Shown here in pieces: positions 43,967 to 51,728 of a stretch of DNA of 64,000 bases; positions within the stretch are counted from its first letter, which is position 1, and each line of letters starts with the position of its first letter. Location of the stretch: assembly GCA_944322815.1 (NCBI GenBank), contig CALUQB010000003.1:1-64000 (forward strand), given 5' to 3'. Position numbers and translations under genes: made by a program. Below the pieces are notes generated by a model. The model was given only the letters and a program-made list of their open reading frames with translations, was not told where the DNA came from and did not search any database. This DNA comes from an uncultured Bacteroidales bacterium (GTDB lineage: Bacteria; Bacteroidota; Bacteroidia; Bacteroidales; UBA932).

Positions 43967-45541
43967 TTACCTGTTATTACTTGCATTTTCTTCTATCTCG
44001 GAGCCCGGGGACTCTATCTCGTGCTGCGGGATAGGCCATACGAAGAGCGGGTCGTCCGCACTTATCTCCAGGTCGTTGCCCTCGGTCTGCGAGTAGGAGT
44101 TCGGGGTACGCTCGAAACCCTGGTGCCAGCGCTTGAGGTCGTTGAGGCGGAAACCTTCCATGTAGAGCTCCTTCACCCTCTCGTTGGAGATGGTCTCCAG
44201 CCAGTCGGCCCCTACGGATACGGCCCCTGCACCCCTGCTCTGGCTTAACGTGGTGAGGTCGTTCGCCGCGAGCCCGTCACCGAGCCGGCAGTGGGCCTCC
44301 GCACGGATCAGGTACTGCTCCGCGAGCCTGAGCGGCTTCGGCATGCACACGTGGTAAAGCTGGTAGCTGCTGGTGAAGTTGCGGTTACCCCAGTATTTTG
44401 CCAGGAGCGGCACGGCTATCTCGAAAGTGTATCCTACAGTCGGGAAGCCTTCCACGCTCGAGTCGGCGAAATATGCCAGGTAGCGGATGTCATTTGTCGA
44501 ATAGAGGTTGATTACCCACTCCGCAGGGACAAAGTCCGGATAGAGGTAGGTATAGTCCCTCGTGTAGTTGAGGAAATCCGTCCCGAGAGCCCCGCCGGCG
44601 GAGGTAGGGGTGAACCCAATGCGCCAGATTATCTCGTTTCCTGTATCGAAATACCAGAGGCTGTCGAAGCCCGTGTAACCGGTCGTCGGATTGGTCTCCG
44701 TCCCGCTGAGCGAGAACGCCGGATTCTCTATCACGTATGTGGAATAAGTGACTGCACTTCTCCAATCCCGCATATAAAGGGCGACGCGGGCACGTATGGC
44801 GTAGACTGCCGCAAGGGATATGTAGTAGTTGTCGTAGACATCCCCCTCGTTGACGGTAGGGTCGTCGTCACCGTCGTCGAGAAGCTCCTCCGCCCTCGTG
44901 AGGTCGTTGAGCACCTGCTGGTAGGAATCGTAGAGCGAGGCCCTTCTCACCGGCTCCGGCTCAAAATATTTAGTGCGGAGCACCACGCCGAGCATGTTCT
45001 TGGCTGCCTCGTCGTCTGGTGTATTGCCGGTGTCGTCCGTGGCCGGATATGCTTCGCAGAAACATTTTATCAGTTCCGAATAGCAGAGTGCACGGATGGC
45101 GTACACCTCTCCGGTGTAGGAGTCGAGTGTCTCGAGGTTGTCATCGTCCGTCTCGGCGGCCATCACTTCCCCTATCTTGTCAAGATAGAAGTTGCAGTTG
45201 CCTATTACAGAGTAAAGACCGCCGTAGACACCCTCTATCTCTTCGTTGGTAGGACGGATATTCCATTCCCAGATGTCCGGATGCGGGTTGTTGTTTGTCA
45301 GTACCGCCATGGTAAGGTCAGCCTGTATGTCCGGAAGGAGGGTGAGGCTGCCGCTGTAGAGGTTGCTGCTTTTAAGGCTCGAATAAATTCCGATCAGGTG
45401 CTGCTCCGCGTCTGCGAATGTCTGCATGGACTCTTCCACAGGAATGGCCGAGCCCGGATATTTTTCGAGACAGGATACGGCGGTCACGCATACGACTGCG
45501 GAAACGGCCGCGTATTTCATGATATTCAATATCTTCTTCAT
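43967..45541 (-). CDS. susD: SusD/RagB-family nutrient-binding lipoprotein
   Basis: 524 residues, lipoprotein signal with Cys24 (VTAVSCLEKYP). Family landmarks: YGGLYSVIGNCNFYLDKI early, the TPR-like helices around AIRALCYSELIKCFCEAYP, and the C-terminal LYMEGFRLNDLKRWHQGF with PIPQHEIESP. SusD forms the lid over the SusC barrel and holds the ligand. 14 bases after susC, same strand. The symbol names the family; the ligand need not be starch. Confidence 0.96.
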   Translation of the reverse strand: MKKILNIMKYAAVSAVVCVTAVSCLEKYPGSAIPVEESMQTFADAEQHLIGIYSSLKSSNLYSGSLTLLPDIQADLTMAVLTNNNPHPDIWEWNIRPTNEEIEGVYGGLYSVIGNCNFYLDKIGEVMAAETDDDNLETLDSYTGEVYAIRALCYSELIKCFCEAYPATDDTGNTPDDEAAKNMLGVVLRTKYFEPEPVRRASLYDSYQQVLNDLTRAEELLDDGDDDPTVNEGDVYDNYYISLAAVYAIRARVALYMRDWRSAVTYSTYVIENPAFSLSGTETNPTTGYTGFDSLWYFDTGNEIIWRIGFTPTSAGGALGTDFLNYTRDYTYLYPDFVPAEWVINLYSTNDIRYLAYFADSSVEGFPTVGYTFEIAVPLLAKYWGNRNFTSSYQLYHVCMPKPLRLAEQYLIRAEAHCRLGDGLAANDLTTLSQSRGAGAVSVGADWLETISNERVKELYMEGFRLNDLKRWHQGFERTPNSYSQTEGNDLEISADDPLFVWPIPQHEIESPGSEIEENASNNR

Positions 45542-45555
45542 CTTGTTTTCTCCTC

Positions 45556-48519
45556 TTAGAATGTTAGGTCAAGACCGAATGTGAACTGGCGGGACATAGG
45601 ATACCTGGCTATGTAGATATTCGACGTCCCTTCCGGATCGAGACCGGAGAAATTGGTGAACGTGAACAGGTTCTGCGCCTGGAAATAAACACGCAGCCCG
45701 TCAATGAAACCGGTCTTGCGGATAAGCGGTGCAGGGAACTGGTATGCAAGCATCAGGTTCTTGAGCCTCAGGAAGGAGGCGTCCTCGAGAAGCCTGTCAT
45801 CGAATTCCATGTACACGCCGTGGCGCGGAGTCTCGGATATGTCCCCCGGCTGTTTCCACCTGTCGAGGAGCTTCACAGACTGGTTGTAGGTCTGGTAACG
45901 TCCGTTGGACTCCTGGTAGAACCTGTCGTTGTTTATCATCCACCTGTCGGCCACCCAGCTGAACTGTGCCGAAAGGGAGAGGCCCTTCCAGGCGAAGGTG
46001 GTACCGAAACCTCCTGCCCAAGGTGCATTGTAGCTCTTGCCTACCATGACCCTGTCCTCATCCCTGAGCTCGTTGGTGATTTCCCCGTCCTTGGTATACC
46101 AGAGGGCGTCTCCGTTGGCAGGGTTCACACCGGCGAAGCGGTTCAGGAAGAATTCCCCGGAGTCGTGGCCGACCACGAGCTTGAGGTTGGTGTTGGCGAG
46201 CTCGTATTCCTGTACTCCGCTGTACAGCTCGGAAATACGGTTGTTGTTATAGGAGACGTTGGCATTCAGGAGCCAGGAGAAGTCCCCAATCTGGAGAGCC
46301 GTACCGGAAACGTTGAGCTCGGCTCCGCGGTTGGTCATGGCGCCGATATTGTCCCAGTTGCTGCCGAATCCGTTGTCGGAGTAGGACTGCGGCACGAGCA
46401 TCAGGAGGTTGTATGTGTATTTGTTGTAGAGCTCGAGGTCCACGTTCAGCCTGTTCCAGAATGCGAAGTGGAAGGCGAGGTTGGTGGTCCAGGTGGACTC
46501 CCAGCTCAGGTTCTCGTTACCCTGGGATATCGGTGCGAGCCCCGGTGTCCCGACATAGTCTCCCGCGCTGCCCACGAGGGCGAGGTGGTTGTAGTTCGGG
46601 ATCTCGGAGTTTCCGGATGTTCCGCTGCTCAAGGCTATCTGTGCGTATGTCAGCCAGCTGCGGGAAGGAGCCATGAAGTCTTCGTTGAGAAGGTTCCACA
46701 TGAGGCCCACAGAGCCGAACCCTGCCCAGCGGCCGTCCCTTCCGAACCTTGAAGACGCGTCGGCACGGCCTGAGAGCTCGAGGTAGTATTTGTTCGCGTA
46801 GTTGTACTCGGCCCTGGCGAAGAAGGACAGGAAGCCGTAGTCGTCATCTGTGGTGTCGCTCCATGAGGTGGCGCGGGAACCTGTCGTGACATTCGTCATG
46901 TAGTGGTTGTTCTGGCCCGCGGTCAGGATGCTGAAGTCCTCGTAATGGTAGTCGATTCCTTCCTGCCCCACCATGAAGTTGAACGAATGGGTGTGGTCGA
47001 TGTCGAACTGGTAACCTATGGTATTCGTCACCGAGAGGGTGATGCCGTCCGTAGAAAGCCTCTGGGCGGTTCCCTGTTCCTGGTTAGGGATGAAGTCAGG
47101 GAAGGACTGGCCGTAGCCTGTGGTGTGGGTGTAGTCGACAGTGAACTGTGAACGGATTGAAAGCCCCTCGATAGGCCTCGCCTCGGCGAAAATAGAGGAG
47201 AATACCTTGTACCTCTTGTATGTACGTGGATTTTTCTCCAGCCAGTCTACAGGGTTCACACCGTCACCTTTCCAGCTCTTGTCCGGGTCCGTGCTTCCTG
47301 AAATTGCGATTGACCCGTCAGCATTGTACGGATTCCAGTAAGGAAGCATGAACTGGGCTGCAGATATAGGCGTCACTATGGACGGGGCACCCTCGTCCGC
47401 CTGCTCTATACCCTGGTAGTTGAGCATGGTGTTGGTACCGATAGTAAGCCACTTGGCGGCACGCTGCTCTACGTTTGCCCTTATGGAGTAGCGGTTGAAA
47501 TTCGAACCGAGGGCGACACCTTCCTGGTCGTAGTAGGCACCTGAAATATAGTAGTTGGTCTTTTCCGTTGCTCCGGATACCGACAGTTCGTAGTTCTGGA
47601 GCATCGCGGCATCGTTGTAGACCACGTCCTCCCAGTTTACGTCAATCTGGGACAGGGCGTCATAGTCCTTGCCGGCATCTATACCTATTTCCTTTTCGTA
47701 CTGGATGCGTTCGGCAGTGTTCATGAGGTTCCACTGTCCGTGGGCGACGTTAGAGAAGCCGAGCTGGGTGCGGAATGTGATGGTCGGCTTGTCGGCAATG
47801 CGTCCGCGCTTGGTGGTGATGACTATCACACCGTTTGATGCACGTGCCCCGTAGATGGATGTCGAGGAGGCGTCCTTGAGGACGGATATGCTCTCGATGT
47901 CCGACGGGTTGATGGAGTTGAACTCGGAAGCCGAGATTGCGGCTCCATCGAGAATGTAGAGCGGTGCGGTCCCCGAGTTGATGGAGTTCGAACCACGTAT
48001 GAGCATCGTGGCTGAAGCACTCGGTTCTCCTGTGGAGGACAGCACGGTCAGTCCGGGAACCTGTCCCTGGAGGGCCTGGTCGAATGCCGCGGTAGGGGTG
48101 TTCTCAATCTTTTCGGACTTTACACTCGATACGGATCCGGTGATGGTGCCTTTTTTTCTGACACCATATGCGACAACGACCGTCTCCTCAAGAAGCTGGG
48201 AGTCGGATTCCATTGACACATTGAATGTTACTTCCGGATTTCCTGACGGTACAACATACTCGACCGTCTGATAGCTTATCGCATGGAATGAGAGGACTGT
48301 GCCGGCAGGTACGGAGATGGAATAGCTTCCGTCGTCAGATGCACTGACACCCCCCCCCGCTGAAGACATGACGACCACACCGATAAGCGGCTGCCCGTCT
48401 TCCTCAGAAGTGACGGTTCCGCTGACAGTGACATCGCCGCCGTCCCCGATCTGCTCTGCAGCCAACAATGGCATGGTACAGATTAGCAGTTCAAGAAGAA
48501 TCAACAACGTATTTCTCAT
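45556..48519 (-). CDS. susC: SusC/RagA-family TonB-dependent outer membrane transporter
   Basis: 987 residues. Signal peptide to about LLAAEQ, then a carboxypeptidase-regulatory-like domain (VTVSGTVTSEEDGQPLIGVV), the TonB-box/plug start VVVAYGVRKKGTITGSVSSV, a plug with ASSTSIYGARASNGVIVITT, and a 22-strand barrel ending in RQFTFGLDLTF with a terminal aromatic residue. It pulls the ligand held by SusD through the outer membrane using TonB energy. A G9 tract lies in codons 54-57. First gene of the nine-gene minus-strand operon. No ECF sigma, anti-sigma or hybrid sensor gene stands beside it. Confidence 0.97.
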   Translation of the reverse strand: MRNTLLILLELLICTMPLLAAEQIGDGGDVTVSGTVTSEEDGQPLIGVVVMSSAGGGVSASDDGSYSISVPAGTVLSFHAISYQTVEYVVPSGNPEVTFNVSMESDSQLLEETVVVAYGVRKKGTITGSVSSVKSEKIENTPTAAFDQALQGQVPGLTVLSSTGEPSASATMLIRGSNSINSGTAPLYILDGAAISASEFNSINPSDIESISVLKDASSTSIYGARASNGVIVITTKRGRIADKPTITFRTQLGFSNVAHGQWNLMNTAERIQYEKEIGIDAGKDYDALSQIDVNWEDVVYNDAAMLQNYELSVSGATEKTNYYISGAYYDQEGVALGSNFNRYSIRANVEQRAAKWLTIGTNTMLNYQGIEQADEGAPSIVTPISAAQFMLPYWNPYNADGSIAISGSTDPDKSWKGDGVNPVDWLEKNPRTYKRYKVFSSIFAEARPIEGLSIRSQFTVDYTHTTGYGQSFPDFIPNQEQGTAQRLSTDGITLSVTNTIGYQFDIDHTHSFNFMVGQEGIDYHYEDFSILTAGQNNHYMTNVTTGSRATSWSDTTDDDYGFLSFFARAEYNYANKYYLELSGRADASSRFGRDGRWAGFGSVGLMWNLLNEDFMAPSRSWLTYAQIALSSGTSGNSEIPNYNHLALVGSAGDYVGTPGLAPISQGNENLSWESTWTTNLAFHFAFWNRLNVDLELYNKYTYNLLMLVPQSYSDNGFGSNWDNIGAMTNRGAELNVSGTALQIGDFSWLLNANVSYNNNRISELYSGVQEYELANTNLKLVVGHDSGEFFLNRFAGVNPANGDALWYTKDGEITNELRDEDRVMVGKSYNAPWAGGFGTTFAWKGLSLSAQFSWVADRWMINNDRFYQESNGRYQTYNQSVKLLDRWKQPGDISETPRHGVYMEFDDRLLEDASFLRLKNLMLAYQFPAPLIRKTGFIDGLRVYFQAQNLFTFTNFSGLDPEGTSNIYIARYPMSRQFTFGLDLTF
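48350..48358 (-). repeat. G9 homopolymer inside susC
   Basis: Nine C on the plus strand (nine G in the coding strand) span codons 54-57 of susC, encoding Ala-Gly-Gly-Gly. A change of one base would stop the reading frame early, so the tract could act as an on/off switch. Confidence 0.9.
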
Positions 48520-48768
48520 AGACTTTATTTAAAACCGGGCGCGAAGTTATAAATTATTTTCACTACAACAATATGTTTTTCAGCAAAATGTAGTGTCCGC
48601 GCACCTTATTCATGCTTTCTAATCGAAAGAATTTATCGGGAAAATCTTACAGTTTTGATTAAAATCGATAATTTTACCTGCAAATTATCGTAATTAGAAA
48701 ATTTTGGTTTTTAATTCAAAATTTCAGTTCAGACTCCTTCACTTTCCGATATATGGAATTATATCTTT
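48520..48768 (-). promoter_or_regulatory. long AT-rich susC leader with hairpin
   Basis: From the -7 box to the ATG there are about 240 bases without a gene. CGATAATTT (48666-48674) pairs with AAATTATCG (48682-48690) over a 7-base loop, and CTAAT/ATTAG words flank it. The remaining part is AT-rich and shows nothing else. Confidence 0.45.
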
Positions 48769-48776
48769 CAAATATA
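48769..48776 (-). promoter_or_regulatory. candidate -7 box for susC operon
   Basis: Reads TATATTTG on the minus strand. No good -33 TTTG is found at the right distance, so it may need an activator. Confidence 0.45.
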
Positions 48777-48909
48777 CAAAAAAAATTTAAAAAAACTCGC
48801 ATAGAATAACGTGAATTCGATGAAATGAGTCAATTTCAGAGAATTACCTATATAGAAGACGAAGTCCGATGTAAATTGGGCGATTATTTGGGTGATTGGA
48901 CACAGAAAA

Positions 48910-48948
48910 AGAGGTATAAGAAACTGAAAATCAATCACTTATACCTCT
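48910..48948 (-). terminator. terminator of tRNA-Ser
   Basis: AGAGGTATAAG / CTTATACCTCT, an 11-base perfect stem with a 17-base loop, followed on the minus strand by a TTTTT run at 48905-48910. It starts eight bases after the tRNA 3' end. Confidence 0.9.
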
Positions 48949-48955
48949 TACTCGG

Positions 48956-49044
48956 CGGTGAGAGGGGGATTCGAACCCCCGGTACGGGTAAATCCGTACG
49001 GCAGTTTAGCAAACTGCTGGTTTCAGCCACTCACCCATCTCACC
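48956..49044 (-). tRNA. tRNA-Ser (anticodon GCT)
   Basis: 89 bases. Acceptor GGTGAGA pairs with TCTCACC; the anticodon arm is GCAGT-TTGCTAA-ACTGC with anticodon GCT; the long variable arm (CGTACGG ... CCGTACC) marks a serine tRNA; the T arm is GGGGGTTCGAATCCCCC. Discriminator base G. The CCA end is not encoded (CCG follows). Confidence 0.97.
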
Positions 49045-49095
49045 AATAGGCCCGTGCTTTCTGTCAAAAGCCCCGTTCTTTTCAGAACAGGACTG

Positions 49096-49125
49096 CAAAT
49101 ATACAACAAAATTACGGTTTTGCAA
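49096..49125 (-). promoter_or_regulatory. promoter of tRNA-Ser
   Basis: On the minus strand TTG, 19 bases, then TATATTTG: a good match to the Bacteroidales promoter, about 45 bases before the tRNA 5' end. Confidence 0.7.
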
Positions 49126-49168
49126 TAGCTTTATAAAAATACGGAAGCCGAACGGAATGCCTGTTGCG

Positions 49169-49651
49169 TCAAAATTCCTCCTCTGACGGCTTCACGTAAA
49201 TCTTTCCATCCTCTATCAGAACCACCACGACATCGGCTCCGGCATCTATTGTCCCTTCCAGAGACACCACCTCTACCCTGCCCGGCCCGATTTCCGCCAT
49301 ACCATGAGGAGTCAGCCCTGTCAGGGCTTTTCCGCTGTCCCCGACATTGATACCACAATCCTCGAACAGGCGCGCTCCTCTGCCTGTACCGGAAATATCC
49401 ATCCGTCTGCGTATCCCGGACCGTATCATATAAATCATCATGACCACAGTCACGGCGACATTGAATACGGTCACGACAGTTCCCGGGACTGATCCGAACT
49501 CAATGAAAGCATACACACACGAACATCCAAGGGCCGTGATACCAAGCACTCCGGCTACAATCGCTCCCGGGACTATAAGAATCTCGGTCAGGATGAACAG
49601 AAGGCCCACCGCCATAAGAATGATAAGGAATACCATGGATGCAGGAATCAA
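49169..49651 (-). CDS. NfeD-family membrane protein
   Basis: 160 residues. Three hydrophobic segments in the first 80 residues (VFLIILMAVGLLFILTEILI, GVLGITALGCSCVYAFI, VVTVFNVAVTVVMMIYMI), then an OB-fold NfeD C-terminal domain (GDSGKALTGLTPHGMAEIGP, then VEVVSLEGTIDAGADVVVV). NfeD proteins pair with membrane proteases or flotillin-like proteins and affect membrane organisation. The start overlaps the stop of the upstream SPOR gene by four bases, so the two are coupled. Confidence 0.93.
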   Translation of the reverse strand: MIPASMVFLIILMAVGLLFILTEILIVPGAIVAGVLGITALGCSCVYAFIEFGSVPGTVVTVFNVAVTVVMMIYMIRSGIRRRMDISGTGRGARLFEDCGINVGDSGKALTGLTPHGMAEIGPGRVEVVSLEGTIDAGADVVVVLIEDGKIYVKPSEEEF

Positions 49652-51534
49652 CGTTTTGCCTCGTCGGGACCAAGTCTGACAGAATAAACATCGGCCACAT
49701 CGGTAGCCTTGACAGCCACTATTACCCGGTCGACGAGAGACTTGTCATCGAAATTGCCTATTATATATACGGTCTTGCCGTCCTTTACGGTACGGGCAAT
49801 ATCTTTTTTGCCTCCAAGCTGCTCTATCGCGGATATTGTCAGTTCTGACAGCCTGTCATCGAACGGAACCACATAAATCTGGTACAAGGACGATTCCCGA
49901 TACTGCTTCTCCAGCCCCCTGGCCTTGTTGACAGGTATCGCTTCTCCGTCATGGAATGCCGCGATGAAAGCGGTCCTGAAGCCCAGCTTCTTCACCTTGT
50001 TTATATGGGACAAGGCATCATTGTAAGATCTGAACAACCCTGCCCTGTAAATGTACCTTCCCGCCGGAGTAAGTTCCTCAAAAACGGGACTAAGTCCTTT
50101 CAGAAGCGAGATTTCCGGCCTGGCATTGAGATTGAAAAGCTGAATCTGATATACGATACCGTCAGGCAAATCATTGTTTTCCGCAAAACGCGCCGTCGGA
50201 AGAATCTGGAACGTATAGTCGAACTTCTCTTTCGGCTTCTCCAGCACGATATCAGGGACATCGCCAGGGACCATCCGTGCGAAGACATAGTTTGAAGACT
50301 CTCCCTCGACCTTTCTGTCGGCCTCTTTCATCAGCTGGTCCGGATCCAGGACAATACCACGAAACAGAAAATCCATTTCTATCTTCTGCAGTTCCGCCGA
50401 AGCGGCAGCCAGGGCATTCTTGAGTACAGGTATTCTGGACTCGTTCCTTGAAATGATTTCCCGCATCCTTTTAATATCCGAAGTATCAGAAGTCTCTTCA
50501 ATCCGCGCCTTCTTGCAGTCACTCTCCACCGTATAATAATATATGGAGTCTTTCAGCGTGCGCACTTCCTCCACCTTTGCCGTATATTCACGGGTATCGA
50601 TATCGTCAGGGACTATCTGCGAGATGGCCTTGCCGCTGTCAAATGCCGAAAGGTCATCCACCGGATCCAGAGCCATCACATGCCTGAGCTGTCCTATATC
50701 GTTGATGCCTTTTCTTACAGGCATGGATTCCTGTTTGAGAACGTAGACATCTACACTGTCCCCCGCACATGCCCTGTCAGATGCGAAAATCGAATATTTC
50801 CCGTCTTCCGTATTGATGAAGAGAAAATCATTGTACGGAGAAGAAAACGGCATACCCATATTTGACGGAGGTCCCCATTCTTTCTGGTCCTCGTTCCATG
50901 TTGACACGTAAAGGTCATATCCTCCCATACCGTACAGACCTGATGACGCGAAATATAGATGCTTTCCGTCAGGAGAAAGCATCGGATAAATCTCGTCGGC
51001 AGAAGACACCAGATATTCGTTCAGCAGACATGGGGTACTCCAGACAGTATCTTTTTTCTCAGTCGTGTATATGTTCACGGAACCGTCCTGGTCCGGTGCG
51101 GAATAATACAAAGTCCTGGAATTTTCCGGAAAATATACCGCTTTATAGAAAGGATGTTTTCCGATGGTATCGAGCACATTCGGGAGCGGTCTCCAGCTCC
51201 TATCCTCCAGAGGATAATAAAGATAAAAATCTTCCATCGAAAACCTGTGTCTGGCCACGACTGTCGGCTGGTAAACGAAGTCCGTCATGCCAAGTCCGTT
51301 TTCAGAAAGCATCTTGCTGTCCTGAACCGCTATTCTGGAAAGAGAATCCTCTGTCATGGACAGAATCCTGTCATACAGACTGACCGACTCGCTGAAAAGA
51401 TATGCTTTCCGCAATGAATCCGCCCGATACAGCAGACTGTCCGTATCCTGCGCCGCAAGATATCCGCAGACGGCCCCGGGAAAAAGGATAGCCGCAATGA
51501 CAGATATTGTTTTTTTCAGGTATGACACCATCAT
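49648..51534 (-). CDS. PD40-repeat and SPOR-domain protein
   Basis: 628 residues from the ATG at 51534 (ATGATG; the second ATG at 51531 also fits); the open frame reaches 51681 without a plausible start. A signal peptide (ISVIAAILFPGAVCGYLAAQ) precedes WD40-like beta-propeller units: LYYSAPDQDGSVNIYTTEK, then the classic MLSPDGKHLYFASSGLYGMGG and DLYVSTW, and KYSIFASDRACAGDSVDVY. The last 75 residues include a SPOR fold (YQIQLFNLNARPEIS, and YRAGLFRSYNDALSHINK), which binds denuded peptidoglycan at division sites. A periplasmic envelope role is inferred; coupled to nfeD. Confidence 0.85.
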   Translation of the reverse strand: MMVSYLKKTISVIAAILFPGAVCGYLAAQDTDSLLYRADSLRKAYLFSESVSLYDRILSMTEDSLSRIAVQDSKMLSENGLGMTDFVYQPTVVARHRFSMEDFYLYYPLEDRSWRPLPNVLDTIGKHPFYKAVYFPENSRTLYYSAPDQDGSVNIYTTEKKDTVWSTPCLLNEYLVSSADEIYPMLSPDGKHLYFASSGLYGMGGYDLYVSTWNEDQKEWGPPSNMGMPFSSPYNDFLFINTEDGKYSIFASDRACAGDSVDVYVLKQESMPVRKGINDIGQLRHVMALDPVDDLSAFDSGKAISQIVPDDIDTREYTAKVEEVRTLKDSIYYYTVESDCKKARIEETSDTSDIKRMREIISRNESRIPVLKNALAAASAELQKIEMDFLFRGIVLDPDQLMKEADRKVEGESSNYVFARMVPGDVPDIVLEKPKEKFDYTFQILPTARFAENNDLPDGIVYQIQLFNLNARPEISLLKGLSPVFEELTPAGRYIYRAGLFRSYNDALSHINKVKKLGFRTAFIAAFHDGEAIPVNKARGLEKQYRESSLYQIYVVPFDDRLSELTISAIEQLGGKKDIARTVKDGKTVYIIGNFDDKSLVDRVIVAVKATDVADVYSVRLGPDEAKR

Positions 51535-51555
51535 GGATATGCTTATAACAAACTG

Positions 51556-51563
51556 CAAAAATA
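51556..51563 (-). promoter_or_regulatory. -7 box for SPOR gene
   Basis: Minus-strand TATTTTTG, 21 bases before the ATG pair at 51534. Confidence 0.5.
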
Positions 51564-51637
51564 TAAAATTGTTCCGAAGGAATTCCGATTTTTTCATAAA
51601 AATGACGGCGCTGACATATTTAATAAGAAAAAAATAG

Positions 51638-51645
51638 TAAATTTG
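51638..51645 (+). promoter_or_regulatory. -7 box for secDF
   Basis: TAAATTTG, exact to consensus, with a leader of about 80 AT-rich bases before the secDF ATG. Confidence 0.6.
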
Positions 51646-51728
51646 TGCCCTATTTTGTAGAATTGGGCCTTGAAAGGCCAATAAAGAATTAAAACAGAAA
51701 ATATTAATTTAAATTTTTCGGTAATATT

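Noticed and set aside
44291-45559. 422-codon plus-strand frame
   Set aside because: Antisense of susD.
48825-49049. Small plus-strand frame
   Set aside because: Runs through the tRNA-Ser gene and its terminator in antisense; no coding signs.
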